NCBI RefSeq assembly: GCF_014237875.1
Contig: NZ_JACJVJ010000002.1
Location: 1,021,300-1,085,299, forward strand
Direction: 5' to 3'
Length of the DNA: 64,000 nt
From: Parasphingopyxis marina
GTDB lineage: Bacteria; Pseudomonadota; Alphaproteobacteria; Sphingomonadales; Sphingomonadaceae
The notes under the pieces are model-generated. The model saw only the letters and a list, made by a program, of their open reading frames with translations. It had not been told where the DNA came from and made no database searches. Below, piece by piece: positions 9,097-18,419 of the stretch; position 1 is the first letter of the stretch; each line of letters starts with the position of its first letter. Made by a program: the position numbers and the translations under genes.

Positions 9097-10188
9097 GTGG
9101 ATAATCCGGAAGGCCAAAACGCCCGGAAAGCGGGGCTGGTGACGGTTAGCGAAACCTTGCTGGACTGGTACGACGCGAACGGGCGCACGCTGCCCTGGCG
9201 CGCCAGGCCGGGTGATCCGCCGCCCGATCCCTATCGGGTCTGGCTATCCGAAATCATGTTGCAGCAGACCACCGTCGCAGCGGTGAAGCCCTATTACCGG
9301 AAGTTCACCGAACGCTGGCCGAATGTCGAGGCGCTCGCGGCGGCGGATGAGGCCGACGTTATGGCCGCCTGGGCAGGGCTCGGCTATTATGCCCGGGCTC
9401 GCAATCTCCATGCCTGCGCCCGCGCCGTCACCTCCGATTATGGCGGGCAGTTCCCCGAAACCGAGAAAGGGCTGCGCGCCCTGCCCGGCATCGGCGCCTA
9501 TACCGGCGCGGCGATCGCCGCGATCGCCTTTGGCGAGCCGGCCGCCGTCGTCGATGCCAATGTGGAGCGCGTCGTCGCACGGCTGCACGCCATCGAAACG
9601 CCGCTGCCCCGCGCCCGTCCCGAAATAAGACGGATCGCCGAGGAACTGACACCGCGGAAACGCACCGGTGATTTTGCGCAGGCGATGATGGATCTTGGCG
9701 CAACGATCTGCACGGCGCGCAACCCCGATTGCACCGCCTGCCCGTTGCGCGCCGGCTGCGCGGCAGCCGAGACGGACAATCCTGCCGCCTATCCGGTCAA
9801 GCCGGCGAAAAAGGCGAAACCCGTGAAGCGCGGCACGGCCTTCTGGCTGGAACATGAAGGCGAGGTGCTGCTCGTCCGCCGCCCGGCGCGGGGAATGCTG
9901 GGCGGAATGCGCGCACTTCCCAGCGGCGCCTGGGAGGAGGCCGCGCCTGGCCTCGCCGACGCGCCCGTCGCAGCCGAATGGGAAGCGCGCGGCACCGTAT
10001 CCCATGTCTTCACCCATTTCGCGCTGGAGCTCGATGTCGTCGCCGCAAGCGGGTTGACGCGGGAAGGCGTGGAGGGCGAATGGTGGCCGATCGACACGAT
10101 AGAGGGTGCCGGGCTGCCGACGCTGTTCGCCAAGGCCGCCGCGCTTGCCCGCGCGCAACGACGTGCGCAACGAGAGGATGACGAATGA
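9097..10188 (+). CDS. mutY: A/G-specific adenine DNA glycosylase MutY
   Basis: A 363-residue glycosylase that removes adenine opposite 8-oxoguanine. Seen here are catalytic Glu52 in SEIMLQQTTV, the helix-hairpin-helix ALPGIGAYTGAAI, the catalytic Asp in VVDANVERV, the four-cysteine iron-sulfur motif C-x6-C-x2-C-x5-C at residues 205-221, and a C-terminal Nudix-like domain that reads the oxoG strand. The chosen start is GTG at 9097; GTG at 9139 (before TVSETLLDWY) is an alternative. The stop overlaps the nudC start by four bases. Confidence 0.95.
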   Translation: MDNPEGQNARKAGLVTVSETLLDWYDANGRTLPWRARPGDPPPDPYRVWLSEIMLQQTTVAAVKPYYRKFTERWPNVEALAAADEADVMAAWAGLGYYARARNLHACARAVTSDYGGQFPETEKGLRALPGIGAYTGAAIAAIAFGEPAAVVDANVERVVARLHAIETPLPRARPEIRRIAEELTPRKRTGDFAQAMMDLGATICTARNPDCTACPLRAGCAAAETDNPAAYPVKPAKKAKPVKRGTAFWLEHEGEVLLVRRPARGMLGGMRALPSGAWEEAAPGLADAPVAAEWEARGTVSHVFTHFALELDVVAASGLTREGVEGEWWPIDTIEGAGLPTLFAKAAALARAQRRAQREDDE

Positions 10189-11078
10189 GATATGCGTACC
10201 GCACCGGGCTCACGGGATCGCTGATCGAACGCGCCGACCAGATCCGGATCAGCGACGAAGCGGTGGCGGAACAGTGCCGCAGCCTGCGCGCGCGCCTGTT
10301 GAAGCTCGCCGATCTCGATCCCGAACTGGGGCCGGATGGGCTGCTCTGCTGGGGTTCCATGGCCGACCGCCCGGACGGCGCGGAATTGCTGTTCCTTGGC
10401 CTTGACGGCGACGCGCCCTGTTTCGCGCCGCTGATCGAAGAAGGCCAGACGCCCGGCATGCAGGCCTATGCCGTCTGGCGGCAGCTCGACATGATGCCGC
10501 CCGAGGAAGCGTCCACCTACGCGGCCGCGCGCTCACTGATCGAATGGCATCGCGGGCATCTGTTCTGCAGCCGCTGCGGCACGCGCTCCAGGGTCACCAA
10601 GGCCGGATGGGGCCGCAAATGCCCGGCGTGCGATGCCGAACATTTCCCGCGCGTCGATCCGGTCGTCATCATGCTCGCCGAATATGAAGGCAAGGCGCTG
10701 GTCGGCCGCCAACCGCGCTTCCCGCCGGACCGCTATTCGGCGCTTGCCGGCTTCGTCGAACCCGGCGAAGCGATCGAGGAAGCAGTCGCGCGCGAACTGT
10801 TCGAGGAAGCCGGCGTCCGCGCGAAAGAGGTCCGCTATCTCGCCAGCCAGCCCTGGCCCTTTCCCAACTCGCTGATGATGGCCTGTATTGCCCCGGTGGA
10901 GGATGACGCGCTGACCCTCGATATCGAGGAACTGGAGGCGGCGATGTGGGTTTCGAAGGAAGAGGTCGCCGCATCGCTGGCCGGCGCGCCGGACGCCCCG
11001 TTCATCGCACCGCCGCATTTCGCCATCGCCCACACGCTGCTGCGCGCCTGGGTCGAAAGCGACGCCGACAAAGCGTGA
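10185..11078 (+). CDS. nudC: NAD+ diphosphatase / NADH pyrophosphatase NudC
   Basis: A 297-residue Nudix hydrolase that cleaves NAD(H) and can decap NAD-RNA. It has the NudC zinc ribbon (Cys128, Cys131, Cys146, Cys149), the Nudix box from Gly189 to Gly210 (GFVEPGE...RELFEEAG), and the family-specific SQPWPFPNS motif just after it. It is translationally coupled to mutY through an ATGA overlap, so both oxidised-nucleotide functions are probably co-expressed. Confidence 0.95.
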   Translation: MRYAYRTGLTGSLIERADQIRISDEAVAEQCRSLRARLLKLADLDPELGPDGLLCWGSMADRPDGAELLFLGLDGDAPCFAPLIEEGQTPGMQAYAVWRQLDMMPPEEASTYAAARSLIEWHRGHLFCSRCGTRSRVTKAGWGRKCPACDAEHFPRVDPVVIMLAEYEGKALVGRQPRFPPDRYSALAGFVEPGEAIEEAVARELFEEAGVRAKEVRYLASQPWPFPNSLMMACIAPVEDDALTLDIEELEAAMWVSKEEVAASLAGAPDAPFIAPPHFAIAHTLLRAWVESDADKA

Positions 11079-11152
11079 TTTGGGCGCTTGCGATAGAGCG
11101 CTCCGCTCTCTAAAGCACCGCCCAAGCACTCCTGACCACGGGAACCGAAGAC

Positions 11153-11791
11153 ATGAGTCAGTTCAACACCATTGCAGGCTGGGCACTGGCAGGCGGCATC
11201 GTCGCGCTGGGCTCGTCAATCGTGATGGGCGAAGTTTTTCACGCCGAGCGCCCCGAAACCATGGGCTATCATGTCGAGGGCGTCGAAGCCGAAGGCGGCG
11301 CGGAAGAAGCCGAGATGTCGATCGCCGAAGCGCTGAACACGGCCACCGTCGAACAGGGCGAAAGCATTTTCCGCCGCTGCGCGAGCTGCCACACGATCAA
11401 CCAGGGCGGTGCGGACGGCATCGGGCCGAATCTCTACGGCGTCGTCGGCGCCGCGCACGGCCATCGCGCCGGCTATGCCTATTCCTCGGCCATCGCCGAG
11501 ATTGCTGGACCCTGGGATTTCGATGCCCTCAACGAGTGGCTGCGCCGTCCCTCGGCTTATGCCCCGGGCACGAAAATGAGCTTTGCCGGCCTCTCCGATC
11601 CGCTCGATCGGGCCGCCGTGATCCTCTACATGAACGCGCAAGGTTCGAATGTTGCGCTGCCGCCGCCGCCCGCGGCCGAGGAAGAAACGGAAGCCGAAGA
11701 CGCGGCCATCGAAGGCGCCGAAGATGCGGACCCGGAAGCGGAAGCGGCAACCGAGGCCGATACCGGCGAGGCAGCGCCCGAAGGCGAATGA
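11153..11791 (+). CDS. membrane-anchored c-type cytochrome with acidic tail
   Basis: A 212-residue class I cytochrome c. An uncleaved N-terminal helix (residues about 6-25) anchors it; haem is bound at Cys76-Ala-Ser-Cys79-His80 and the sixth ligand is Met142 in GTKMSF. This is the mitochondrial-like CycM/cytochrome c552 layout, which carries electrons from the bc1 complex to a terminal oxidase. After residue 170 there is a tail of about 40 residues made mostly of Glu, Asp, Ala and Pro, which is not part of the fold and may steer docking electrostatically. Confidence 0.88.
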   Translation: MSQFNTIAGWALAGGIVALGSSIVMGEVFHAERPETMGYHVEGVEAEGGAEEAEMSIAEALNTATVEQGESIFRRCASCHTINQGGADGIGPNLYGVVGAAHGHRAGYAYSSAIAEIAGPWDFDALNEWLRRPSAYAPGTKMSFAGLSDPLDRAAVILYMNAQGSNVALPPPPAAEEETEAEDAAIEGAEDADPEAEAATEADTGEAAPEGE

Positions 11792-11809
11792 TCGCCAGCT
11801 GAAGGCGAG

Positions 11810-12709
11810 CTAGTCGGCGGCCAGCACGTTCGGCTGGTTTTTCCAGCCGGTCGGTTCCTGATAAAATTCGCGGATCATCGCCCAGGCTTCTTCGCCGGTT
11901 TCGGCGAAGCGGATGATATGGAGATCGTCCGGGGAAATCGTCCCCTCTTCGGCCAGCGCCTTGAAATCGATCACCCGCGTCCAGAATTCCTCACCGAACA
12001 GGATGATCGGCAGCGGCTTCATCTTGCCCGTCTGGACGAGGCAGAGCAGCTCGAACATCTCGTCGAACGTGCCGAACCCCCCGGGGAAAACGGCAACCGC
12101 GCGCGCATGGATCAGGAAGTGCATCTTCCGAAGCGCGAAATAGTGAAACTGGAAACTTAGGGACGGCGTCACATATTCATTGGGCGCCTGTTCGTGCGGC
12201 AACACGATATTGAGGCCGATCGATTCCTCGCCTTCGTCCGCCGCGCCGCGATTGGCGGCTTCCATGATCGAAGGGCCGCCGCCCGAGCAGACGACGAACT
12301 GGCGCTTGCCGTCTTCATCGGGCGCGCAGCGACTCGCGAGACGCGCAAGCGCGCGCGCTTCGTCATAATATTTGGCCTTTGCGCGCAGATTTTCCGCGAT
12401 CTTTCTTTGCGGTCCCTCGACGGCTTCGACCATCGCATCGGCCAGCGCCGGTTCGGGAATGCGGGCGGACCCGTACATCACGAGCGTCGACCCGATATTC
12501 GCTTCCTCGAGCAATATCTGCGGCTTCAGCAGCTCCAGCTGGAATCGGATCGGACGCAGATCCTCGCGCAGCAGGAAATCGGTATCCTGAAAGGCAAGCC
12601 GATAGGCCGGGTCCTCGGTCTGCGGCGTGGAGGTCGGCGACTGGCGCGCATAGGCGGCATCTTCGCCGGAGGAATAGAAGATGTGATCGGGGATGTGCGG
12701 GTCTCTCAT
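11810..12709 (-). CDS. LOG-family (lysine-decarboxylase-like) protein
   Basis: A 299-residue Rossmann-fold protein with the LOG-family motifs CSGGGPSIMEAANRGA (residues 141-156) and PGGFGTFDE (209-217). Family members hydrolyse nucleoside 5-prime monophosphates and in several cases activate cytokinins; bacterial long forms like this one (TIGR00730-like) are often annotated only as TIGR00730 family. The N-terminal 70 residues extend beyond the short LOG proteins. No other cytokinin gene is nearby, so a general nucleotide 5-prime-monophosphate phosphoribohydrolase role is the safer inference. Confidence 0.85.
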   Translation of the reverse strand: MRDPHIPDHIFYSSGEDAAYARQSPTSTPQTEDPAYRLAFQDTDFLLREDLRPIRFQLELLKPQILLEEANIGSTLVMYGSARIPEPALADAMVEAVEGPQRKIAENLRAKAKYYDEARALARLASRCAPDEDGKRQFVVCSGGGPSIMEAANRGAADEGEESIGLNIVLPHEQAPNEYVTPSLSFQFHYFALRKMHFLIHARAVAVFPGGFGTFDEMFELLCLVQTGKMKPLPIILFGEEFWTRVIDFKALAEEGTISPDDLHIIRFAETGEEAWAMIREFYQEPTGWKNQPNVLAAD

Positions 12710-12718
12710 GCCAAACCC

Positions 12719-13366
12719 TTAGCGGCAATATGGCCCGCGATCACCCATGTCGAAATGAAAATGGTTATAATGATCGGCATTGGCGTCCGGGCCGAGCACG
12801 ATTTCGAAACGCTCGCAGGCGCCGCTATGGAGCTCGCGCAGGAATTCCCGCTCCCGCCGGTCCCCGCGCCACCCTTCCTGCACCGTGATTCGGCGGCCGC
12901 CGGCCAGCGTGAAGGCCGAAATATCGATGGCGTTGGCCTTGCCATGTTCGGACAGCCTTCCGCTACCGTTGATATTGCGGCAGCTATAGGTTCCGAAGGT
13001 TTCGACCAGCGTCACCTGCTCGCCGAAACGGCGCTGCGCCGCCGGTTGCAGCACTTCGCGCACCCAACGGCCGTAGCGCGCGGCGAGCGGGCAGGTCATC
13101 GCGCCGAGATTGCGGGTCGGGACGCCGACCTGAAGCAGTTGGACAGCGCCGATAGCCCGGCAGCCCCGGCTGAAATTGCGATCCGGCAGGCGCGTATATT
13201 CCACGCCGTCGCGGCTGAGATTGCCAAGGCATTGGCGCAAATCGGCGCTTGGTGCCGGCAGGCGTTCGGTACGCTGCTGCGGCGCCGGCCGGTTATCCGA
13301 ACGGCCATCGACGAGCCCGCAAGATGCGAGCAGCAGACACAAAAGGATCGTCCCCCCGATACGCAT
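12719..13366 (-). CDS. extensin-family lipoprotein
   Basis: A 215-residue product when started at the ATG at 13366. That start gives a lipoprotein signal (Met-Arg-Ile, hydrophobic core, LLASC lipobox), whereas the longer frame to 13495 adds 43 residues with no signal. The rest matches bacterial extensin-like proteins: conserved cysteines, CRAIGAVQLL, TCPLAARYGRWV and the C-terminal HNHFHFD-like MGDRGPYC region, here NHFHFDMGDRG, which suggests a metal-binding, possibly D-Ala-D-Ala peptidase-like fold. It is an outer-envelope protein of unproven function. It sits nine bases upstream of the LOG gene on the same strand, so the two may be co-transcribed. Confidence 0.85.
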   Translation of the reverse strand: MRIGGTILLCLLLASCGLVDGRSDNRPAPQQRTERLPAPSADLRQCLGNLSRDGVEYTRLPDRNFSRGCRAIGAVQLLQVGVPTRNLGAMTCPLAARYGRWVREVLQPAAQRRFGEQVTLVETFGTYSCRNINGSGRLSEHGKANAIDISAFTLAGGRRITVQEGWRGDRREREFLRELHSGACERFEIVLGPDANADHYNHFHFDMGDRGPYCR

Positions 13367-13527
13367 GGAGGGAACGCTATCTCGCGGGCGGCACGGGTCA
13401 ACGAACGCGGGAGGATTTTGAGTCGAGCCGTGCGCTTTCTCCGTTGACATGCTGCGCTGCGATACGCATTGGGGCGCCGGGCCACGCTGTCCCAACGCAG
13501 CGCGTGCTCTCTGTGAGGAGAGAATAC

Positions 13528-14688
13528 ATGACTAGTGAACCTACGGTCCGTCCGGGCCGCCCGTTTTTTTCATCCGGACCCACCTCCAAATTCCCCGACT
13601 GGTCGCTCGACAAATTGAGCACCGAATCGCTCGGCCGCTCGCACCGTTCGGCGCTCGGCAAGAGCCGCCTCAAATATGCGATCGACCTCAGCCGCGAGCT
13701 GCTCGGCATCCCCGACGATTATCTGATCGGCATCGTGCCCGGTTCCGACACCGGCGCGGTCGAGCTTGCCATGTGGAACATGCTGGGCGCCCGCCCGGTC
13801 ACCGTCGCCGCATGGGAAAGCTTCGGCAATGTCTGGATCCAGGACGCGGTGAAGCAGCTCAAGCCCGCCAACCTGACGGTGCTCGAAGCCGATTATGGCG
13901 AAATCCCCGACCTCGCCTCGATCGACAAGGGCGACGACATCGTCTTCACCTGGAACGGCACGACTTCGGGCGCGAAGATCCCGAATACCGACTGGATCGC
14001 CGACGACCGCGAAGGCATCACCATCAACGATGCGACTTCGGCCATCTTCGCGCAGGAGATGGACTGGTCGAAGCTCGATGCCACGACGTACAGCTGGCAG
14101 AAGGTGATGGGATCGGAAGCCGCGCACGGCATGCTGATCCTCAGCCCCCGGGCCGTCGAGCGGATCGAAAGCTATGATCCGCCCTGGCCGCTGCCGAAAA
14201 TCTTCCGCGTGAAGAAAGGCGACAAGATCAACGGCGCGATCTTCGAAGGCGCAACGATCAACACGCCCTCGATGCTCGCAACCGAAGACTATATCGCCGC
14301 GCTGGAATGGGCGAAGTCGATCGGCGGACGCAGCGAACTCGTCGCCCGGGCCGACCGCGCCAGCAAGGTCGTGCTCGACTGGATCGAAGCGACGCCCTGG
14401 CTTCGCAACATGGTGTCCGATCCGGCCAAGCGCACCAACACCGGCGTCTGCATGGTGTTCCAGGGCGAATGGTATGACGGCCTGTCCGACGAGGACAAAG
14501 CCGCGGTGCCGAAGAAGATCGTGAAGATGCTCGAAGACCGGGACATCGGCTATGATTTCAACGGCTACCGCGATGCCCCGCCAAGCTTGCGGATCTGGTG
14601 CGGCTCGACGGTCGAAGCCAACGATGTCGCCGCGCTGCTGCCCTGGATCGAATGGGCGTACGAGCAGGTCAAGACCGAGCTTTCCTGA
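13528..14688 (+). CDS. serC: phosphoserine aminotransferase
   Basis: A 386-residue PLP enzyme that makes 3-phosphoserine from 3-phosphohydroxypyruvate. The ATG at 13528 follows GAGGAGAG at 13515-13522; the open frame to 13249 is antisense to the extensin gene. The sequence is of the alphaproteobacterial SerC type, with an N-terminal RPFFSSGPTSKFP, PLP-binding Lys192 in SWQKVMGSEAAHG and WCGSTVE near the end. It is followed by serA, giving the first two steps of serine synthesis in one unit. Confidence 0.95.
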   Translation: MTSEPTVRPGRPFFSSGPTSKFPDWSLDKLSTESLGRSHRSALGKSRLKYAIDLSRELLGIPDDYLIGIVPGSDTGAVELAMWNMLGARPVTVAAWESFGNVWIQDAVKQLKPANLTVLEADYGEIPDLASIDKGDDIVFTWNGTTSGAKIPNTDWIADDREGITINDATSAIFAQEMDWSKLDATTYSWQKVMGSEAAHGMLILSPRAVERIESYDPPWPLPKIFRVKKGDKINGAIFEGATINTPSMLATEDYIAALEWAKSIGGRSELVARADRASKVVLDWIEATPWLRNMVSDPAKRTNTGVCMVFQGEWYDGLSDEDKAAVPKKIVKMLEDRDIGYDFNGYRDAPPSLRIWCGSTVEANDVAALLPWIEWAYEQVKTELS

Positions 14689-14700
14689 GACAATTTCGCC

Positions 14701-14789
14701 GTCATGCTGAACATGTTTCAGCATCCGCTTCTCCATTCGCAGGCACATCGCAGAATGAGGAGTGGACCCTGAAACAAGTTCAGGGTGAC
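14701..14789. repeat. inverted pair of REP-like hairpins between serC and serA
   Basis: Two 24-base arms face each other at 14701-14724 and 14766-14789. Their reverse complements agree at 19 of 24 positions and both end in GTCA/TGAC. Each arm is itself a hairpin: GCTGAA-CATGT-TTCAGC on the left and CCCTGAA-ACAAG-TTCAGGG on the right. This is the form of a REPIN, a REP pair mobilised as one unit. It lies wholly in the 146-base serC-serA gap. Confidence 0.8.
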
Positions 14790-14794
14790 GGCTC

Positions 14795-14812
14795 GGCGAT
14801 CCGAGGATCGCC
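14795..14812. promoter_or_regulatory. third hairpin upstream of serA
   Basis: GGCGATC, loop CGAG, GATCGCC forms a perfect 7-bp stem that ends 22 bases before the serA start codon. It could affect translation initiation or mRNA processing. No U-tract follows, so it is not a standard terminator. Confidence 0.4.
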
Positions 14813-14834
14813 CTGACCAAAAAGGGATATTGCA

Positions 14835-16412
14835 ATGCCCAAGGTACTGATTTCCGACAAGATGGACCCCAAAGCCGCAGAGATCTTCCGCGAGCGCGGG
14901 ATCGAAGTCGACGAAAAGACCGGCCTTTCGAAGGAAGAACTGGCCGAGATCATCGGCGAGTATGACGGCCTCGCCATCCGGTCTTCGACCAAGGTGACGC
15001 CGAAGATCCTCGAGGCCGCGACCAACCTGAAAGTGATCGGCCGCGCCGGCATCGGCGTCGACAATATCGACGTGCCCGCAGCTTCCTCTCATGGCGTGGT
15101 CGTGATGAACACGCCGTTCGGCAATTCGATCACCACCGCCGAACACGCTATCGCGCTGATGTTTGCGCTCGCCCGCCAGCTTCCCGAAGCCGACACCTCG
15201 ACCCAGGCCGGCAAATGGGAAAAATCGAAGTTCATGGGCGTCGAACTGACGCACAAGACGCTGGGCCTGATCGGAGCCGGCAATATCGGATCGATCGTCG
15301 CGGATCGCGCGCACGGCCTGAAGATGAAGGTCGCCGCCTATGATCCCTTCCTTTCGGAGGAGCGCGCCATCGAACTCGGCGTCGAAAAGGTGACCCTGGA
15401 CGAACTGTTTGCCCGGGCCGATTTCATCACCCTGCACACCCCGCTGACCGACCAGACGCGCGGCATCATTTCGGCCGAAGCCATCGCGAAGATGAAGCCC
15501 GGCGTACGCATCATCAACTGCGCGCGCGGCGGCCTGATCGACGAGGCAGCGCTCAAGGAAGCGCTCGAATCGGGGCATGTCGCGGGAGCGGCGCTCGACG
15601 TGTTCGTCGAGGAGCCGGCCAAGGAAAACGCCCTGTTCGGCACGCCGGGCCTGATCTCCACGCCGCATCTCGGCGCGTCCACTTCGGAAGCGCAGATCAA
15701 TGTCGCGATCCAGGTGGCGGAGCAGATGTCCGACTATCTGATCGACGGCGGCGTCACCAATGCGCTCAACATGCCCTCGCTCTCGGCCGAGGAAGCGCCG
15801 AAGCTGCGACCCTATATGGAACTCGCCGAAAAGCTGGGTTCGTTGGTGGGTCAGTTGGCGCATGACGCGCTGCGCTCAATCTCGATCGAACTCGAAGGCG
15901 CGGCCGCCGAGCTCAACCCGAAACCGATCACAGGCGCCGTGCTCGCCGGGTTCATGAGCGCCTTTACCGACACGGTGAACATGGTGAACGCGCCATATCT
16001 CGCCAAGGAACGCGGGCTCGACGTCCGCGAAATCCGGCACGACCGGGAAGGCGTCTATCACACGCTCGTCCGCGTCGCGGTGATGACCGACGAGGGCGAG
16101 AAGTCCGTCGCGGGCACGCTGTTCGGCGAAGCCGCGCCACGCCTGGTCGAGATTTTCGGGATCAACATCGAGGCCGATCTCGACGGCGCGATGCTCTACA
16201 TCGTCAATGAGGACAAGCCGGGCTTTATCGGCCGCATCGGTACCACCTTGGGCGAAGCCGGCGTCAATATTGGCAACTTCCACCTTGGGCGGCGCGATGG
16301 CGGCGGCGAGGCGATCCTTCTCCTCTCGGTCGACCAGCGGGTCGAGGAACCGGTGATGTGGCAGGTCTGCAACCTGGAAGGCGTCAAAACCGTGAAGTCG
16401 CTGAGCTTCTAG
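14835..16412 (+). CDS. serA: D-3-phosphoglycerate dehydrogenase
   Basis: A 525-residue enzyme that oxidises 3-phosphoglycerate, the committed step of serine synthesis. It is the long form: substrate and NAD domains (residues 1-315, with GLIGAGNIGS at about 138-147, CARGGLIDE and TPHLGASTSE carrying catalytic Arg, Glu and His), an intervening domain (about 320-450), and a C-terminal ACT domain (about 455-525) containing NEDKPGFIGRIG, where serine usually binds. The start ATG is preceded by AAAAAGGGA. Confidence 0.97.
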   Translation: MPKVLISDKMDPKAAEIFRERGIEVDEKTGLSKEELAEIIGEYDGLAIRSSTKVTPKILEAATNLKVIGRAGIGVDNIDVPAASSHGVVVMNTPFGNSITTAEHAIALMFALARQLPEADTSTQAGKWEKSKFMGVELTHKTLGLIGAGNIGSIVADRAHGLKMKVAAYDPFLSEERAIELGVEKVTLDELFARADFITLHTPLTDQTRGIISAEAIAKMKPGVRIINCARGGLIDEAALKEALESGHVAGAALDVFVEEPAKENALFGTPGLISTPHLGASTSEAQINVAIQVAEQMSDYLIDGGVTNALNMPSLSAEEAPKLRPYMELAEKLGSLVGQLAHDALRSISIELEGAAAELNPKPITGAVLAGFMSAFTDTVNMVNAPYLAKERGLDVREIRHDREGVYHTLVRVAVMTDEGEKSVAGTLFGEAAPRLVEIFGINIEADLDGAMLYIVNEDKPGFIGRIGTTLGEAGVNIGNFHLGRRDGGGEAILLLSVDQRVEEPVMWQVCNLEGVKTVKSLSF

Positions 16413-16455
16413 GTGGCGCTTCTAGAACCGGATCGGACAGGCTAAGAGCTTCCGC

Positions 16456-17580
16456 ATGACGAGCGATCCTATCTCCAAGGGGCTGCTGCCCGAAGGCCTG
16501 CGCGACCGGCTGCCGCCGGACGCGGAGGCTGCCGCGCGGCTGCTCCGCACCGTGCTCGATACGGTCGCTTCCTATGGCTATGAGCGCGTCTCGCCGCCGC
16601 TGGCGGAGTTCGAGGAGGGGCTGGTCGGCCAGCTCAAGCTCGGCGGCGCGCAGGATCTGCTCAGGATCATCGATCCCGCCTCGCAGCGCACGCTCGCGCT
16701 GAGGCCCGATATCACCGCGCAGGTCGGCCGGATCGCGTCGACGCGCATGGCCCACCGCGCGCGCCCCTTGCGCCTCGCCTATGGCGGCGAGGTGCTGAAA
16801 CTGCGCGCGACGCAATTGCGGCCCGAGCGGCAATTGCTTCAGGCCGGCGCGGAACTGATCGGCAGCGACGGCGTCGCCGCGGCGCGCGAGATCCTGACGA
16901 TGGCCGTCGAGGCGCTGACGGCGGCGGGTGTCGGCGAGATCACCGTCGACCTCACCTTGCCCGATCTCGTGCCGACTCTGGCAGCGGGTCCCTTCCCGCT
17001 CCCCGAAGGCCAGATCGAATCGGTCCGCGCCGAACTCGACGAGAAGGACGCCGGCGCGATCGCCGCGCTGGGCGCCGAAGCCTATCTGCCGCTGATCCGC
17101 GCCGCCGGGCCGATCGGCCCCGCGCTCGAACGGATGCGGGCCATCGATGCCGGCGACGCGCTGACGTCGCGGCTCGACGGGCTCCAACAGATCGCCGAAG
17201 CGCTCGAAGGCCGGGCCACCGTCACCCTCGATCCCACCGAGCGCCATGGCTTCGAATATCAGAGCTGGATCGGCTTCTCGCTGTTCGGCGCCGAACTGGG
17301 CGGCGAGATCGGCCGCGGCGGCAGCTATGCGATTTGCGCCGAGGGCGATGCCGAGGAACCGGCGATGGGCTTTTCGCTCTATCTCGATCCGCTGGTCGAT
17401 GCCGGGCTCGGCGCGAAGGACAAGCGCCGGCTGTTCGTGCCGCTCGGCACCGATCCCGCGCTCGCCGTCTCGCTGCGTGCCGAAGGCTGGCGCACGGTCG
17501 CCGCGCTGACCGATGCCGATAGCGCCGAACGGCTGGGCTGCACCCACCGGCTCGACGGCCAAACGCCCCAGCCGCTCTAG
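16456..17580 (+). CDS. hisZ: ATP phosphoribosyltransferase regulatory subunit HisZ
   Basis: A 374-residue class II aminoacyl-tRNA-synthetase-like protein that lacks tRNA charging and activates the short form of HisG in histidine synthesis. Visible are the motif-like RPDITAQVGRIAS, RPLRLAYGGEVLK and QAGAELIG segments typical of HisZ/HisRS cores. hisG is not adjacent in this window. The last four bases of the gene (CTAG) also encode the stop of the convergent esterase gene. Confidence 0.88.
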   Translation: MTSDPISKGLLPEGLRDRLPPDAEAAARLLRTVLDTVASYGYERVSPPLAEFEEGLVGQLKLGGAQDLLRIIDPASQRTLALRPDITAQVGRIASTRMAHRARPLRLAYGGEVLKLRATQLRPERQLLQAGAELIGSDGVAAAREILTMAVEALTAAGVGEITVDLTLPDLVPTLAAGPFPLPEGQIESVRAELDEKDAGAIAALGAEAYLPLIRAAGPIGPALERMRAIDAGDALTSRLDGLQQIAEALEGRATVTLDPTERHGFEYQSWIGFSLFGAELGGEIGRGGSYAICAEGDAEEPAMGFSLYLDPLVDAGLGAKDKRRLFVPLGTDPALAVSLRAEGWRTVAALTDADSAERLGCTHRLDGQTPQPL

Positions 17581-18419
17581 CGGCCGAACAGTTCCCGCAG
17601 ATAGGCCTGCACGACCGGCGTCGCCGGGCTGCGGTCCGTGCCGAGCCCGCGATTGAGTTCGCCGTGATTGGTGTCCTGCATCGCCTCCACCCGGACATGG
17701 TCGCCCGCCGCGCGCAGCCGCTCGCCCAGCCCGACCGACTGGGCCCGCGAATCGTGCCGGCTCGCCACATAGAGGATCAGCCAGTCCGGCGCATTGGGCC
17801 GCGCCGTGTGCTCGCTCGGCGATAGCGCCAATTGCCGGGCGCGGTCCGTGCCGAAGGCGTTGCGGTACATCCGCGCCATGAAGCGCCGCGCGTCCGCCAT
17901 CTGCCGGGGAACGTCGTAACCGGCGCCATCGAGCAGGACGACGCCGGAAATCGCGCCGAGGTCGCCGCGCAGATAGCGCGGATCGGTCGCCACCAGCGCC
18001 GCAAGATGCGCCCCCGCGCTATGCCCGACCAGCACGATCCGATCGCCATCGAAGCCAAGCGCGCGCGCCCTGCGGCGCAATAGCGCCACCGCCGAAGCGA
18101 TGTCCTCCGCCTGGTCCTCCACCGTCCCGTCGGGCACGAGGCGATAGCCGGTCGATGCGAAGGCATAGCCGAGGCCGTTAAAAAATTCCGGCTTGTCCTG
18201 CACATAGCCGCGGTTGCCGATCCGCCAGCCGCCGCCATGGATGAACAGGACGAGCGGCACGTCCGCACCCGGGTTGGGGGCGGCGTAGAAATCTACCGCC
18301 TGATGCCGGTCACTGCCGAAAGAGAGCGTCTCCTGCGCCGCCGCGCCGCCGCTCAATGTCGCTGTGCCTGCCAGAAACACCGCCGCCAGGCCGAGCCCGG
18401 CCATCCATCGCTTTGCCAT
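17577..18419 (-). CDS. secreted alpha/beta hydrolase (esterase/lipase, HSL-like)
   Basis: A 280-residue protein with a signal peptide ending near Ala28 (GGAAAQ). The esterase oxyanion motif HGGGW is at 61-65 and the nucleophile elbow GHSAGAH places Ser134; Asp and His of the triad are expected in the ASRHDS and NHGE segments near the C-terminus. It resembles BD-FAE/carboxylesterase-type hydrolases that act on small acyl esters in the periplasm. The open frame extends to 19676 but that part is antisense to purA; the ATG at 18419 is chosen for its signal peptide. Confidence 0.87.
   Translation of the reverse strand: MAKRWMAGLGLAAVFLAGTATLSGGAAAQETLSFGSDRHQAVDFYAAPNPGADVPLVLFIHGGGWRIGNRGYVQDKPEFFNGLGYAFASTGYRLVPDGTVEDQAEDIASAVALLRRRARALGFDGDRIVLVGHSAGAHLAALVATDPRYLRGDLGAISGVVLLDGAGYDVPRQMADARRFMARMYRNAFGTDRARQLALSPSEHTARPNAPDWLILYVASRHDSRAQSVGLGERLRAAGDHVRVEAMQDTNHGELNRGLGTDRSPATPVVQAYLRELFGR

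Noticed and set aside
13444-13472. TTGACA as a serC promoter
   Set aside because: A perfect -35 is present, but 17 bases later only CATTGG is found, so a standard promoter is not supported.
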